Shown piece by piece: positions 52,401 through 61,989 of a DNA stretch of 64,000 nt. A program made the position numbers and the translations under genes. The notes under the pieces are model-generated. The model worked only from the letters and a program-made list of their open reading frames with translations, did not search any database and was not told the origin of the DNA. The stretch spans positions 1,178,001 through 1,242,000 of the forward strand of contig CAWHVG010000003.1 of assembly GCA_963832725.1 (NCBI GenBank), written 5' to 3'. The DNA is from JAEZBP01 sp963832725. Its GTDB lineage: Bacteria > Myxococcota_A > Polyangia > Polyangiales > Sandaracinaceae. Each line of letters starts with the position of its first letter. Position 1 is the stretch's first letter.

Positions 52401-53423
52401 TCAGGAGGCTGGAACGGCGTCCGCGCCTGCGCGCTCGCCCGCGGGTCGACCCGCCTCGCTCTCGCCCGTACCGTAGACTTCACGGACGTTCGGAGCGTGC
52501 TCCGCACGTATGGTGTAGGCCGGCTCGACCACGCGCGTGCTGTTGATCATCTCGCCGAGCAGCCCCGTCGAAATGAGCTGTACCCCGACCGTAACAAGAA
52601 GCACGCCTAGGAAGAGCATCGGCCTCGTGCCGATACCGTAACCCAGAAACCACAGCGCCGTTAGGTAGGCGAGGCAGCCAAAGCCAAGCAGGAACATGAC
52701 CAGGCCGGCCCAACCAAAGAGGTGGAGCGGCCGGCGCCGGTAGCGGGTCAGCAGGATAACCGTGAGCAGATCGAAGAAGCCCTTGGCCATCCGCTCGACA
52801 CCATACTTGCTGTGGCCCCATTTGCGCGGATGATGCTGGACGGGAATCTCCCCAACCTCGAAGCCTCGCCAGTCCACGAGCACCGGTATATACCGATGGA
52901 GTTCACCGTAGAGATCGATACCGGCAATTGCATCACGCCTGTACGCCTTGAGACCGCAGTTGAAGTCATTGAGCTTCAAACCAGTCAGGCGCCGCACGAC
53001 AGCGTTGAACAACTTCGACGGAAGTGTCTTGCCGAGAGGATCATGCCGCTTGCGCTTCCACCCGCTTACGACGTCGAGATGACCTTCTTCCAGCGCGGCT
53101 AGGAGGCGGGGAACCTCCTGGGGATCGTCCTGCAGGTCGGCATCCATCGTGACCACGACCTCGCCTCGCGCACGACGAAAGCCCGCGTCGAGCGCAGCCG
53201 ACTTGCCGAAGTTCCGCCGGAAACGCACATAGCCCACAGCAGGGTCGCGCGCGGCCAACGCTTCGATGATGTCCGGGCTTCCGTCACGGCTACCGTCGTC
53301 AACGAACAGGATCTCGTAGGGCTCACCGAGCTCCACGAGGACCTTGGTGAGCCGGGCATGCAACTCCTCGAGGGTCCCTTCCTCATCGAGCAGCGGAACG
53401 ACGATGCTTACGCGCGGATGCAT
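52401..53423 (-). CDS. GT2 glycosyltransferase, DPM1/ArnC-like with two membrane helices
   Basis: A 340-residue transferase that would attach a sugar to polyprenyl phosphate. The ATG at 53423 begins MHPRVSIVVPLLDEEGTLEE. Motifs are LFVDDGSRDGS (UDP/GDP-sugar site), VTMDADLQDDPQEVPRLL (Asp-x-Asp), FNCGLKAYRRDA and the GFEVGEIPVQHHPRKWGHSK acceptor region. Two C-terminal membrane helices follow (GLVMFLLGFGCLAYLTALW and MLFLGVLLVTVGVQLISTG). It likely makes the lipid-linked donor for the GT-C-type neighbours. It lies 46 bases downstream of the membrane transferase on the same strand. Confidence 0.88.
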   Translation of the reverse strand: MHPRVSIVVPLLDEEGTLEELHARLTKVLVELGEPYEILFVDDGSRDGSPDIIEALAARDPAVGYVRFRRNFGKSAALDAGFRRARGEVVVTMDADLQDDPQEVPRLLAALEEGHLDVVSGWKRKRHDPLGKTLPSKLFNAVVRRLTGLKLNDFNCGLKAYRRDAIAGIDLYGELHRYIPVLVDWRGFEVGEIPVQHHPRKWGHSKYGVERMAKGFFDLLTVILLTRYRRRPLHLFGWAGLVMFLLGFGCLAYLTALWFLGYGIGTRPMLFLGVLLVTVGVQLISTGLLGEMINSTRVVEPAYTIRAEHAPNVREVYGTGESEAGRPAGERAGADAVPAS

Positions 53424-53469
53424 TGCTACGCAATGGTGACCGTGAATCGTGGCGTCCGCCAGGGACATC

Positions 53470-55209
53470 TCAACGTGTTTCGCTTCCATCCTCGCTGCAA
53501 CCGGCGTGCCTTCCGCTCAGCGCCCGGGCTTGGTCGCGGATCATCAGGGAGTATGTCACCCCCTGTGCGCGGACGTCGTGACGGCGGTAGCCGCGTCGGA
53601 CGAGCTCCCGAGCGCGTGGTCGGTCGGGGAACGTCACGAAGAAAGTGGGCGGCGTCTCGTCGAGCATGCGAGCATATTCTTCGTGCCACGCACGCACGTC
53701 CCCCACGCCGTCGCCTATGAGGAATCGCGACGGGCAGCGGAGACCCGTCATCTGGTAGAGATGTGCGATGAACCCATCTACGCAAAGGGTATCTCCCGCC
53801 TCTTTGCGACATTCTATCGCGACCGCGACGCGATGCAACCTGACATTCGACTCGATACGTCCATTCTGATGAACCCGATGATACTCATCATACGAACGCC
53901 GACCGTTCACATAGTCCCAGAAGCTCGCCCACTCCTGCCTGTAGTCCCACGCCCGGTTGAATGTCCACGCAGGCGCTTGGAGGAACGAGGCACCGACGAG
54001 GAAAACGACGACGGCCAACTGGGCCATTCCATTCCGCGGGAGCGCTTGCCGCAGCCCCCACGACAAGCACAGCGCCAAGAAGGGTACCACAACAACAAAG
54101 TGATACGTAAAACCCGCCCGCCCGAAAACCCGCTTCTGAACAGCGACAGACGCTAGGGCCCCGATGAGAGACGTGAGGATCCAGAGCCCTACCCAACGTT
54201 CACGGTGGTTGCCCGCGGCAGACACGACACCAATACCCGCCCCGAACGCTGAAGAACAGGCAACGACCATGTAGAGGCCATAGGAGGCAGTCAGCCACCG
54301 CGGAACGCCGAAACGGCCGCCCGCTCCGGCGGCATATCTCAAGATATAATCGACCATGAGCTCCCAGAACTGTTCGAAGCTACCGGCAACCCAGAACAGT
54401 CCTAGCACTAGGCCCAAGACCAGCGCCACACCACCGGCAAAGGCTGCCGCGCCTCGAATCGAGCCGAACACGTCTCGACGTGCGAGCGCAAGCCCGACCA
54501 CAGCGGCACCGCAGATGACACCAGTGATTGCCGCCACGTGCTTGAATGTGACCGCAATGCACGCGAGTATCCCGGCCCCCAGCGCGCGTCGAAGCGTTAC
54601 GCGGGCACAAGGTGCACGCACGATTGCCCAGGCCGAGGCGAGCATGAAGAAGCCCTGCCAGAGCTCCGGGTGTGCCGTGTCCGAGAAGTCGAAGTAGGTG
54701 TAGTAGATACCGGCAAGCGCTAGGCAAGCCGCGCCCACTTCGCCAGGCTGCTGCGGCGGCATACTTGCGACTCTGCCATCACGACCGCGCCGGCGTGCAC
54801 GGAACGTGGCTACGAGCACACCGGTCGCGAGCAGAAAGAGCAGGTCCACTACGCGGATGGCCCACAGCTCGTCACCCAGCACGGCCTGAGCCAGAGCGTA
54901 TACGACGAATACTCCCGGTGGCTTGGTGCTGACGCCCGCCGCGTAGGGCATCTCGCCGTCGAGCAAGCGCCGACCGATGTACCAGTGGATCGGCTGGTCG
55001 AACCCAAAAGGATACCCGATCGACGGTGCCGCATACGCAACCGCCGCCAGCATTCCAAGCGCGTCCAGAGCGTGCGCCCCGACCAGTCTTCGCCAGGCAT
55101 CGGCCTTGCCCCTGAGAGTTCGACCGGCGCGGATCCTTCCCCAGCAGCCAGCGTGCAATGGGGCTGTGGACCGCCCCGGGTTCTCCGGAGACTCGCTTTC
55201 TTGAGTCAC
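53470..55209 (-). CDS. Polytopic GT-C glycosyltransferase-like protein A, 5' end touched by IS3
   Basis: About 565 residues, ten or more membrane helices, no named family. Typical of GT39-like enzymes: the first loop SIGYPFGFDQPIHWYIGRRL holds a conserved Asp-Gln-Pro, then GVSTKPPGVFVVYAL. Also TYFDFSDTAHPELWQGFF and LCVDGFIAHLYQMTGLRCP. It is clearly paralogous to the protein at 56932 (FDFSDTxHPELWQGFFMLA is shared). The open frame reaches GTG 55209, but bases above 55166 belong to the IS3 end, so the natural start was displaced; an internal ATG lies at 55053. Confidence 0.78.
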   Translation of the reverse strand: MTQESESPENPGRSTAPLHAGCWGRIRAGRTLRGKADAWRRLVGAHALDALGMLAAVAYAAPSIGYPFGFDQPIHWYIGRRLLDGEMPYAAGVSTKPPGVFVVYALAQAVLGDELWAIRVVDLLFLLATGVLVATFRARRRGRDGRVASMPPQQPGEVGAACLALAGIYYTYFDFSDTAHPELWQGFFMLASAWAIVRAPCARVTLRRALGAGILACIAVTFKHVAAITGVICGAAVVGLALARRDVFGSIRGAAAFAGGVALVLGLVLGLFWVAGSFEQFWELMVDYILRYAAGAGGRFGVPRWLTASYGLYMVVACSSAFGAGIGVVSAAGNHRERWVGLWILTSLIGALASVAVQKRVFGRAGFTYHFVVVVPFLALCLSWGLRQALPRNGMAQLAVVVFLVGASFLQAPAWTFNRAWDYRQEWASFWDYVNGRRSYDEYHRVHQNGRIESNVRLHRVAVAIECRKEAGDTLCVDGFIAHLYQMTGLRCPSRFLIGDGVGDVRAWHEEYARMLDETPPTFFVTFPDRPRARELVRRGYRRHDVRAQGVTYSLMIRDQARALSGRHAGCSEDGSETR

Positions 55210-56143
55210 GCGGCCCTCGCTGAGGGCCCCTGACGCCGATAGGACTCAGCCGGGCGCACGAAGCCGAGAGAGCTGAGGAGGTGGCGATTGTTGAACCAGT
55301 CGACCCACGCGAGGGTCGCGAGCGCGACGTCCTCGACGGTGCGCCAGGGGCCTCGGCGCCAGATGACCTCCGTCTTGAAGAGGCCGTTGATGGTCTCGGC
55401 GACGGCGTTGTCGTAGCTGTCGCCGACGCTACCGACGGAGCCCTCGATGCCGGTCTCGGCGAGCTGCTCGGTGTAGCGGATCGAGAGGTACTGCGATCCA
55501 CGATCGCTGTGATGGATGAGGGCCTGCTCGGGCGCCCTCGCCTGCAAAGCCTGCTCGAGCGCGTGGAGAGCGAGGTCGGTGCGCAGAGAGTCCGAGACGC
55601 GCCACCCGACGATGCACCGGGAGAAGACGTCGACCACGAACGCGACGTAGGCGAAGCACTGCCACGTCGCCACGTAAGTCAGAAACGCGACGTAGGCGAA
55701 GCACTGCCACGTCGCCACGTAAGTCGAATCCGCCACCCAGAGCTGGTTCGGACGGCCCGCCACGAACTCGCGGTGGACGAGGCCCCGGGGGCGGTCCGCC
55801 GCCTCGTCCGCGATGGTCGTGATCGTAAACGCCTTGCCGTGAACCGCGCCTCGGAGGCCGAGCCCGCGCATCAGTCGCTCCACCGTACAGCGCGCCACGA
55901 CCACGCCCTCCCGGGCGAGCTGCCGCCAGACCTTCTCGGCGCCGTACACCACCCCGAAGTTCTCGTCCCGACTCGCCGAACCTGCGGGCAGAGCTCGTCG
56001 TCGCGTTCCGCACGAGCCGGGCGCAGCTCGGGCTCCAGCCGCCGGCGCCGATGCTCGTGGTAAGTCGACAGGGCGACCGGCAGCCGCGCGCAGATCGACT
56101 CGACCCCGTGCTCCCCGCGGTGCTCCCCGATGAAATCGATCAT
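55206..56143 (-). CDS. IS3 transposase OrfB (DDE integrase), with a frameshift and an internal duplication
   Basis: The catalytic part of the IS3 transposase, about 312 residues. It starts MIDFIGEHRGEHGVESICAR, shifts frame near 55975, then VYGAEKVWRQLAREGVVV, NQLWVADSTYVAT (first catalytic Asp), VVDVFSRCIVGWRV, IHHSDRGSQYLS (second Asp) and GDSYDNAVAETINGLFKTEV (catalytic Glu). A 15-residue tandem duplication (TYVATWQCFAYVAFL) lies right after the first Asp. The ATG overlaps the orfA stop. Confidence 0.9.
55639..55725. repeat. 45-bp tandem duplication inside the IS3 transposase
   Basis: A 42-base copy (55639-55680) recurs exactly at 55684-55725 after a 3-base spacer, so the period is 45 and the reading frame is kept. 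Confidence 0.92.
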
Positions 56144-56463
56144 CGCTTCGCTCGGCGGTCGAGCTCCGCCTGGGCGAAATACGCCGATGCCTTGCGGAAG
56201 ATCTCGTTCGCACGCGTCAGCTCGCGATTGTCCCGCTCCAGCTCCTTGAGCCGCTCCCGCTCCGTGCTCGTCGGCCCAGTCCGCTTGCCGGAGTCTCGCT
56301 CGGTCTGCCGCACCCATTTACGCGGCGTCTCCAGTGTGCAGCCGACCTTCCCCGCCACCGACTCAATCGCCGCCCACTGCGAGCTGTGCTGCTCCGCGCT
56401 CTCCAGCACCAGCCATCCCGCCCGCTTCCGCACCTCCGGCGAGAACCTGCTCCGTCGTCCCAT
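56140..56463 (-). CDS. IS3 OrfA, helix-turn-helix protein
   Basis: 107 residues beginning MGRRSRFSPEVRKRAGWLVL. A helix-turn-helix region (WAAIESVAGKVGCTLETPRKW) binds the IS ends, and a Leu-zipper-like helix (ERERLKELERDNRELTRA) dimerises it with OrfAB. It is the normal first gene of IS3; its TGA overlaps the orfB ATG (ATGA), so translation of the fusion would need a frameshift. Confidence 0.9.
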   Translation of the reverse strand: MGRRSRFSPEVRKRAGWLVLESAEQHSSQWAAIESVAGKVGCTLETPRKWVRQTERDSGKRTGPTSTERERLKELERDNRELTRANEIFRKASAYFAQAELDRRAKR

Positions 56464-56513
56464 CGCTCCATCCTCTCAACTAATGGAGCCTCCGGAAATC
56501 CCGGGGCGCTTCA

Positions 56514-56931
56514 CCGCTGCAGTCAGCGGGCGTCGAAGGTCCGTCACGGACACCACCATAGACGGCGCGCCCCCATCAAGCACGCGGAACCCAGTCGGAG
56601 CCCCTACTCGCCCCCAGCTCCATCACCACACGCCGGTCGTGCTAGATATGCGCATGCTCAAACGTCCGCGGATCGGGTTGCGCACGGACTCGTTCAGCTC
56701 GGCCCCCGCCCATTCCACCGTAAGTGTTCCCATCCGCCACGACGGTATGCCATCGCAGGAGTCCAGGTTGTGCGCGCTTGCCCGTGGCTCGGTGGTTGCG
56801 GCCGACATCGCTGCCACGGCATCGCGGCGCCCCGCACGAACCGCCGCGGGACGGGGAGGTCTTGGGTGATCCCCTGGGGGTCCGATCGAGGAGTCCCGTC
56901 CAACCGCTCCGCATCCCATGGAGGCTCGGGT
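56514..56931. other. 418-base stretch without a supported gene
   Basis: This lies between the IS3 right end and the second membrane transferase. Several short frames exist on both strands but none has a start, motif or codon pattern I trust. A strong Shine-Dalgarno (GGAGG) sits at its end, before ATG 56932; the promoter is presumably within. Confidence 0.5.
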
Positions 56932-58545
56932 ATGAAGGGCGTCCGACCAGTAATGGTGGATTTCGTGAAGCGAGCAGGCCTGGACCTCATCGGCGCCCTC
57001 CTCGCCATCGCCTACGCGCTGCCTTCCTTGGGCTATCCGTTCGCCCGCGACCACCCGATCCACTGGTACATCGGCCATCGTCTTTTGGCGGGCGAAATGC
57101 CATATGTGTCGGCTGTCAGTACGAAGCCGCCGCTCGCATTCGTCATCCATGCCGCGAGCCAGCTGGTCTTCGGCAACCATCAGTGGTCGATCCGCGCGTT
57201 CGACATCCTCTTCGTCCTCGCGACGGGAGTGCTCGTGGGCACCCTGCGAACGCGCCGACGCTCGTCCGACGGGACTGCCCGCGACGTGCCCGGCAGGCTC
57301 CCGGGCGAAATCGGCGCCGGGTGCGTGTGGGTCGCGAGTTTCCACTACACCTTCTTCGACTTCTCGGACACCGGGCACCCGGAGCTGTGGCAGGGCTTTT
57401 TCATGCTCGCGACCGCCTGGGTTATCGCACGCGCGCCCGGTGGCCGCGTGTCCCGCAAGCGCGCGTTCACAGCCGGCACACTCGCTTGCTGCGCTGTCAT
57501 GCTCAAGCACCCAGCGGTCTTTAGCGGCATCGCCGCCGGCCTCGCCGTGGTCGCCCTCGGTTTGGCGCACCGCTCTCCTCGCTCGGCCCTCCAGTCGGCC
57601 GCTTGGTACACCGCCGGGGTCGCAGTCGTCGTCGCGCTCACCGTGCTACCGTTCTGGGCGACCGGCACGTTGCACGCTTTCTGGGAAGTGCTCGTCGACT
57701 TCATCCTGAATCACTACGCCGCGGGCGAGTCTGGTCTCCACGGCACGCCCCCTTGGCTGACCTCCGACCACGGCCTGTTCGCTGTGCTCACTGCACTTGC
57801 CCTGCTCACAACAGGCCTGAGCGTTTCCAACGCGACTCGCAACCGATCTGAGTATCGCCTCGGGCAATGGCTCGCTGTCGTCACGATCGTCGCCGCGGGA
57901 ACCGTTGTCATCCAACGGCGAGCCCTCGTCAGCTTCACGTTCACCTACTATTTCGTCGTGATGACGCCCTTCCTCGCGAGCTCCGCCGGATGGGGCGTAC
58001 GGCGCGCGCTTCCACGAAGCGGACGCGCCCAACTCCTATTCGCTCTATTGACGAGCGCCGCACTATTCGCATACGCACCTAAAGGGACCCACAACAGCGC
58101 TTGGAGCTACCGGTCAGAGTGGCTCGACTGGGTCGACATTGCCCAGGGCCACAGCTCATACTCCGACCACATCGAAGCATATTACAACAGCCGCCTCGAC
58201 GCATACGCCCGACAACTCCAAGTCGCCGCGCTAATCAACGAAAGAAAGCACCCGGGAGACACCATCTGCATGGATGGATTCACTCCCATCTTTTATCATC
58301 TGACCGACATGCGATGCCCATCACGCATGATCATCGGAGACGGCGCCAGCACGCCGGCCTGGCGTGCCGAATACGAAGCAGTGCTAACAAATACCCCACC
58401 CACATTCTACGTAACATTTTCCGACCGCCCTTCCCGGATCCAACAGTTGGAACGCCGGGGCTACGAGCGACACGACATCGACGACGGCAGACGCCCCCAC
58501 TACGTTGTCCTCGAACACCGTGCCGACCGCGATTCAGACAGGTAG
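56932..58545 (+). CDS. Polytopic GT-C glycosyltransferase-like protein B
   Basis: 537 residues, ten or more membrane helices. MKGVRPVMVDFVKRAGLDLI leads into SLGYPFARDHPIHWYIGHRL and AVSTKPPLAFVIHAA. FFDFSDTGHPELWQGFFMLA and CMDGFTPIFYHLTDMRCPS match protein A (53470-55209) block for block, so the two are paralogues lying head to head. GGAGG about 8 bases before the ATG supports the start. The final soluble segment (VTFSDRPSRIQQLERRGYER) is shared as well. It heads a plus-strand set with GT4 and FkbM genes. Transfer of a lipid-linked sugar is inferred. Confidence 0.82.
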   Translation: MKGVRPVMVDFVKRAGLDLIGALLAIAYALPSLGYPFARDHPIHWYIGHRLLAGEMPYVSAVSTKPPLAFVIHAASQLVFGNHQWSIRAFDILFVLATGVLVGTLRTRRRSSDGTARDVPGRLPGEIGAGCVWVASFHYTFFDFSDTGHPELWQGFFMLATAWVIARAPGGRVSRKRAFTAGTLACCAVMLKHPAVFSGIAAGLAVVALGLAHRSPRSALQSAAWYTAGVAVVVALTVLPFWATGTLHAFWEVLVDFILNHYAAGESGLHGTPPWLTSDHGLFAVLTALALLTTGLSVSNATRNRSEYRLGQWLAVVTIVAAGTVVIQRRALVSFTFTYYFVVMTPFLASSAGWGVRRALPRSGRAQLLFALLTSAALFAYAPKGTHNSAWSYRSEWLDWVDIAQGHSSYSDHIEAYYNSRLDAYARQLQVAALINERKHPGDTICMDGFTPIFYHLTDMRCPSRMIIGDGASTPAWRAEYEAVLTNTPPTFYVTFSDRPSRIQQLERRGYERHDIDDGRRPHYVVLEHRADRDSDR

Positions 58546-58549
58546 ACTC

Positions 58550-59629
58550 ATGCCCAGCGAGACACTGTTCATCACGCGAGCTTTCCCGCCTATGGTAGGC
58601 GGAATGCAGAACTATGCGGTCAATCTATACGAACATTTCCGCAAACATCACCGTGTCAAGCTGATCGCGCTCAGACGCCCACCGAGGCACCTCGTATGGT
58701 TCGCACCCTTCGCTCTGGCGCAAGGCTTGGTGGCTCTCGCTATCCGCCCAATCTCGCACATCTACGTCGGCGACGCAGTAATGGCACCCGTGGGCCTGCT
58801 GCTTGGAGCGCTGAAGCCAACCGCGCGAACTGTCGCGACTGTTCATGGATTGGATCTAACGTTCAGCGCGCCCCCGTACCAACTAATGGTCAAGCACTGC
58901 CTTCCGCGCTTTGATCGGATCGTATGCAATAGCCGCGCGACGGCGCGCGTCGCACTGGAGAAGGGCGTTCAACCCGAGAAACTCCGAGTTATCCCGTGCG
59001 GCATATCGCCGAGAGAAGCAAGGACCGAACGGTCGGTCGCCCGTCGATCCGTCGCCCAAGCGGTTGGAATTTCACTGGATGATAGGCTCGTTGTGGTGAC
59101 TGTTGGTAGGCTGGTGCGGCGAAAAGGTGCTTCCTGGTTCGCGAGCAACGTGGTCCCGAAGCTCGACGAGCGAGCCCTATACATCGTGATCGGGGATGGC
59201 CCAGACTTCGCAAGTCTGCATGCTGCAGCCCTCAATCATCCCAACAAGGTACTCCTCCTGGGTCGTGCCTCCGACGAATTGCGCGACTTGGTGCTAGACG
59301 CAGCAGATGCCCTCGTAATGCCGAACCTTCCGGTACCCGGAGACATGGAGGGATTCGGTATCGTCGCCCTCGAAGCGGGCGTCCGAGGGCTCCCTGTCGT
59401 AGCGAGCCGCATAGAGGGCATCATCGACGCGGTCGAGAATGGAGTCACCGGCTTCCTCGTCGATCCGGGGGATCCCGATGCGTTCGTTGAAGGCATTCAC
59501 GCAGCACTGAAACTAGACCGCTCCCGCATACCCGAAACTGTGCTCGCGCGCTGTGAATGGGGGCGCGTGTTCGAAGAGTACGTTCAATTTATCGAACTCC
59601 ACCCGTCGACCGAACAAGAGCACTTCTAA
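58550..59629 (+). CDS. GT4-family glycosyltransferase
   Basis: A 359-residue GT-B fold enzyme. The N-terminal MPSETLFITRAFPPMVGGMQ holds the Gly-Gly-Met/Gln loop of GT4; VVVTVGRLVRRKG and IVIGDGPD mark the C-terminal Rossmann half; and MEGFGIVALEAGVRGLPVVA carries the Glu-x7-Glu nucleotide-sugar motif. It probably adds a sugar from UDP- or GDP-hexose to a lipid-linked intermediate. It follows protein B by 4 bases, so the two are co-transcribed. Confidence 0.92.
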   Translation: MPSETLFITRAFPPMVGGMQNYAVNLYEHFRKHHRVKLIALRRPPRHLVWFAPFALAQGLVALAIRPISHIYVGDAVMAPVGLLLGALKPTARTVATVHGLDLTFSAPPYQLMVKHCLPRFDRIVCNSRATARVALEKGVQPEKLRVIPCGISPREARTERSVARRSVAQAVGISLDDRLVVVTVGRLVRRKGASWFASNVVPKLDERALYIVIGDGPDFASLHAAALNHPNKVLLLGRASDELRDLVLDAADALVMPNLPVPGDMEGFGIVALEAGVRGLPVVASRIEGIIDAVENGVTGFLVDPGDPDAFVEGIHAALKLDRSRIPETVLARCEWGRVFEEYVQFIELHPSTEQEHF

Positions 59630-59651
59630 AGGCTCCCCTTGAGGACCAAGT

Positions 59652-60527
59652 ATGTTACTAAAACTGGCGTTTCGAATCCAGCAACAGTACTTCCCAGGAT
59701 TCAGACCCGATCGGATACCCATGCTAGGAAAAGCGCTTCGCGCGCTGCTAGCTCCATTCCAATCTCGGGTCGCGCGCGTGCAAGGTCATACAATGGTCCT
59801 CGATCCCAATGACAGCCTGCTATTATCTGTACGGGAGGTTTACGAGCCGATCGAAACCGCGTTCTTCAAGCGCAATGTACGAGCCGGTCACCGCGTCATC
59901 GACATCGGCGCAAACATTGGATACTACACGCTAATCTTTGCGCGGCAGGTTGGTTCAGAAGGACACGTCTACGGTTTCGAACCAGAGCCGGAGAACTTCG
60001 CGCTCTTGACGCGAAATGTGGCGCTTAATAAGTACTCGAACGTCACACTGGAGAACGCGGCGATTTCGTCATCCGAGGGTATCCTCGACCTGTACCTCAA
60101 CGAGAACAACCGGGGGGACCATCAACTCTACGATGCTGGCGACGCCCGGACGTGCGTTAGAGTAAAGACGACGAGCATCGACGCGTACTTTCAACGTCAA
60201 GACATCCCAATCGACTTCATAAAGATGGACATCCAGGGTTGGGAGCCGGCCGCAATCGAGGGCATGAAGGAGCTGCTGGTCGCGAACCATCATCTGGTTC
60301 TCGTAACGGAGTTCTGGCCGCAAGGGATGGTCGCAGCTGGACACGATCCGGGCACATTCATAAGCAGCTTGGTCGAACTCGGGTTCAAGATATTTCAGTG
60401 CGACGAAAACCGCAGCTCGATTTGCCCGGTCGACATCGATGAAATCGTGCGCGTCCACGACGCCGAATCCGGCAGTGGAACCAATCTAATCTGCTGCCGC
60501 GTGCCAGAGCGACTGTTGCTCGACTAA
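59652..60527 (+). CDS. FkbM family methyltransferase
   Basis: 291 residues. The Rossmann SAM site is VIDIGANIGYYTLIFAR (about residue 82); VYGFEPEPENFALLTRNVAL and DFIKMDIQGWEPAAIEGMKE are the FkbM hallmarks. FkbM enzymes O-methylate sugars or polyketides; in glycan clusters they usually methylate terminal sugars. It is the last gene of the plus-strand run and clearly less GC-rich than the flanking genome. Confidence 0.93.
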   Translation: MLLKLAFRIQQQYFPGFRPDRIPMLGKALRALLAPFQSRVARVQGHTMVLDPNDSLLLSVREVYEPIETAFFKRNVRAGHRVIDIGANIGYYTLIFARQVGSEGHVYGFEPEPENFALLTRNVALNKYSNVTLENAAISSSEGILDLYLNENNRGDHQLYDAGDARTCVRVKTTSIDAYFQRQDIPIDFIKMDIQGWEPAAIEGMKELLVANHHLVLVTEFWPQGMVAAGHDPGTFISSLVELGFKIFQCDENRSSICPVDIDEIVRVHDAESGSGTNLICCRVPERLLLD

Positions 60528-60678
60528 GCCCGCCCCACGGGACATCGGACATCTCATGACCGGTTACTTCGGCATTGCCGTCCGGCGCGCCCTGCATCGA
60601 CTCGTGCGTGGAAGGTCATGGCCTGGACCATCGCGAGACTGCGGATCGGGCCGCCGTTCGCTTTGAGCCACGGCGCAC

Positions 60679-61656
60679 TCATGAAGTCGCTCTAGCAAGC
60701 CACGTACGCCACACCCAATCCCAGACGGCACTCACGGAGTAGAACACAGCGTCGATCACCAGTTCAACAACGCGACTCAGCGCGACGATCGCCAGGGCCT
60801 GCTCCCGCGAGAACACCAAAGTGAACAGAGTAAGCAAGACGGCCTCACGCGCGCCCAACCCACTGGGAGAGAACACGAACGCCATCCCCAGCGCGCCCGC
60901 CAGGCTGTAGCTTCCCCAGACAAAGAGCATGTGTTCGAAGGCGACGCGAGCAACCGAACCAGCAACGAAGATAGCCATTCCGGCGGTACCGAGAGACGCG
61001 ACGGTAAGGCCTGCTACTGCCACGGCGAGGGTCTGTGTGCGGACGTAGGGATGCCCGTCCACCGAACGGCGAAACAAGCGAAAGACTGACTTCATCACTC
61101 GATTGAAGACAGGCGGAAAGAGCCCAACTGCAAGCAGTGCAACAAAACCGAATGCGAGTGCCCGATAGGAAGCGAGAGCTTCGACCGAGCCTGCTAAAGA
61201 CGCAATGCCGAGAAGGCCTATGGCTCCGCCGACCCATAACTGAGCGCCAATCTCTGCGATGCTCGTAACCGCAATAACCGAACGCCCGGCCCCCAAGGTT
61301 TCAGCGAAATAAATGCGCGCTGCTACCATAGCGACTTTACCGGGCACATACCGGCCGAGCCACGCCTTCGCGTACACGAAGTTGTAGGCCGGGTAGTTTC
61401 GCACCGCTACTCCCAAGCTCCGGAGCAGCAGCACCCACACTCCTGGAACGAGGAGACGGTGGAACAGGCCCGCCGCGACTGCGGCCACGAGATAGACCCA
61501 CGTAAGATGAATCCGCGCGAGCGCCGAGAAGTCCAGGCGGCGGAGGTAGAACACCAACAGTACGCCGATCAGCAGGTAGAATAACGGACCGCCCCAACGG
61601 CGAAACGTGCCCGCCGCGCTGGGAGAGCGGACCGTCTCCGAATCCAACCTGCTCAC
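60679..61656 (-). CDS. Lysylphosphatidylglycerol-synthase-type/flippase-like membrane protein
   Basis: 325 residues with about eight membrane helices, of the UPF0104/AglD-like family found near glycosyltransferases. The pattern includes FYLRRLDFSALARIHLTWVY, NFVYAKAWLGRYVPGKVAM, and late FSPSGLGAREAVLLTLFTLV, where the Pro-x-Gly-Leu-Gly-x-Arg-Glu motif is conserved. It may move lipid-linked sugars or modify phospholipids. It is convergent with the FkbM gene and ends the glycan island. Confidence 0.85.
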   Translation of the reverse strand: MSRLDSETVRSPSAAGTFRRWGGPLFYLLIGVLLVFYLRRLDFSALARIHLTWVYLVAAVAAGLFHRLLVPGVWVLLLRSLGVAVRNYPAYNFVYAKAWLGRYVPGKVAMVAARIYFAETLGAGRSVIAVTSIAEIGAQLWVGGAIGLLGIASLAGSVEALASYRALAFGFVALLAVGLFPPVFNRVMKSVFRLFRRSVDGHPYVRTQTLAVAVAGLTVASLGTAGMAIFVAGSVARVAFEHMLFVWGSYSLAGALGMAFVFSPSGLGAREAVLLTLFTLVFSREQALAIVALSRVVELVIDAVFYSVSAVWDWVWRTWLARATS

Positions 61657-61989
61657 GAAGGCACCGCGGCCGGTGCGCTCACCGGTCCACCCCGCGGCGC
61701 CCCCCGCCCCGTGGGCTCCACGGCTGGGCGAGTCGCGCCCCTGGGCAGGCTCGGAGAAATCTCGGCTTGACCATCACGAGTCGGAGCGGGACCGCTGTGA
61801 AATACGTCGGGCATCTTCAGGATGGCTATCCTAGCACGCGCGACGCGTGCTTCGCAGGGCGTGCCCAGCATCGCGAGGCAAGTGCTATCGTCTACCGCTG
61901 CGTATTTCGACGATCGTGATCGCGCAGATCGCTCGATCGCGATCATCGAGACCGGCTCGTCGTGATCGTCGGAGCGTAGCGACGCTGGT

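Larger units (their letters stand above)
55167..56513 (-). mobile_element. Complete IS3-family insertion sequence, 1347 bp
   Basis: Ends are imperfect inverted repeats of 28 bp (23 matches). The left end, 55167-55194, starts TGGACCGCCCCGGG; the right end, 56486-56513, reads TGAAGCGCCCCGGG on the minus strand. Between them lie orfA and orfB in the usual overlapping order on the minus strand. No 3- or 4-base target duplication is visible (CTG on the left, CCG on the right). Confidence 0.9.

Noticed and set aside
56514..56931. A minus-strand frame giving WRMGTLTVEWAGAELNES-like sequence
   Set aside because: Short, no start with a ribosome site, no family recognised; insufficient to call a gene.
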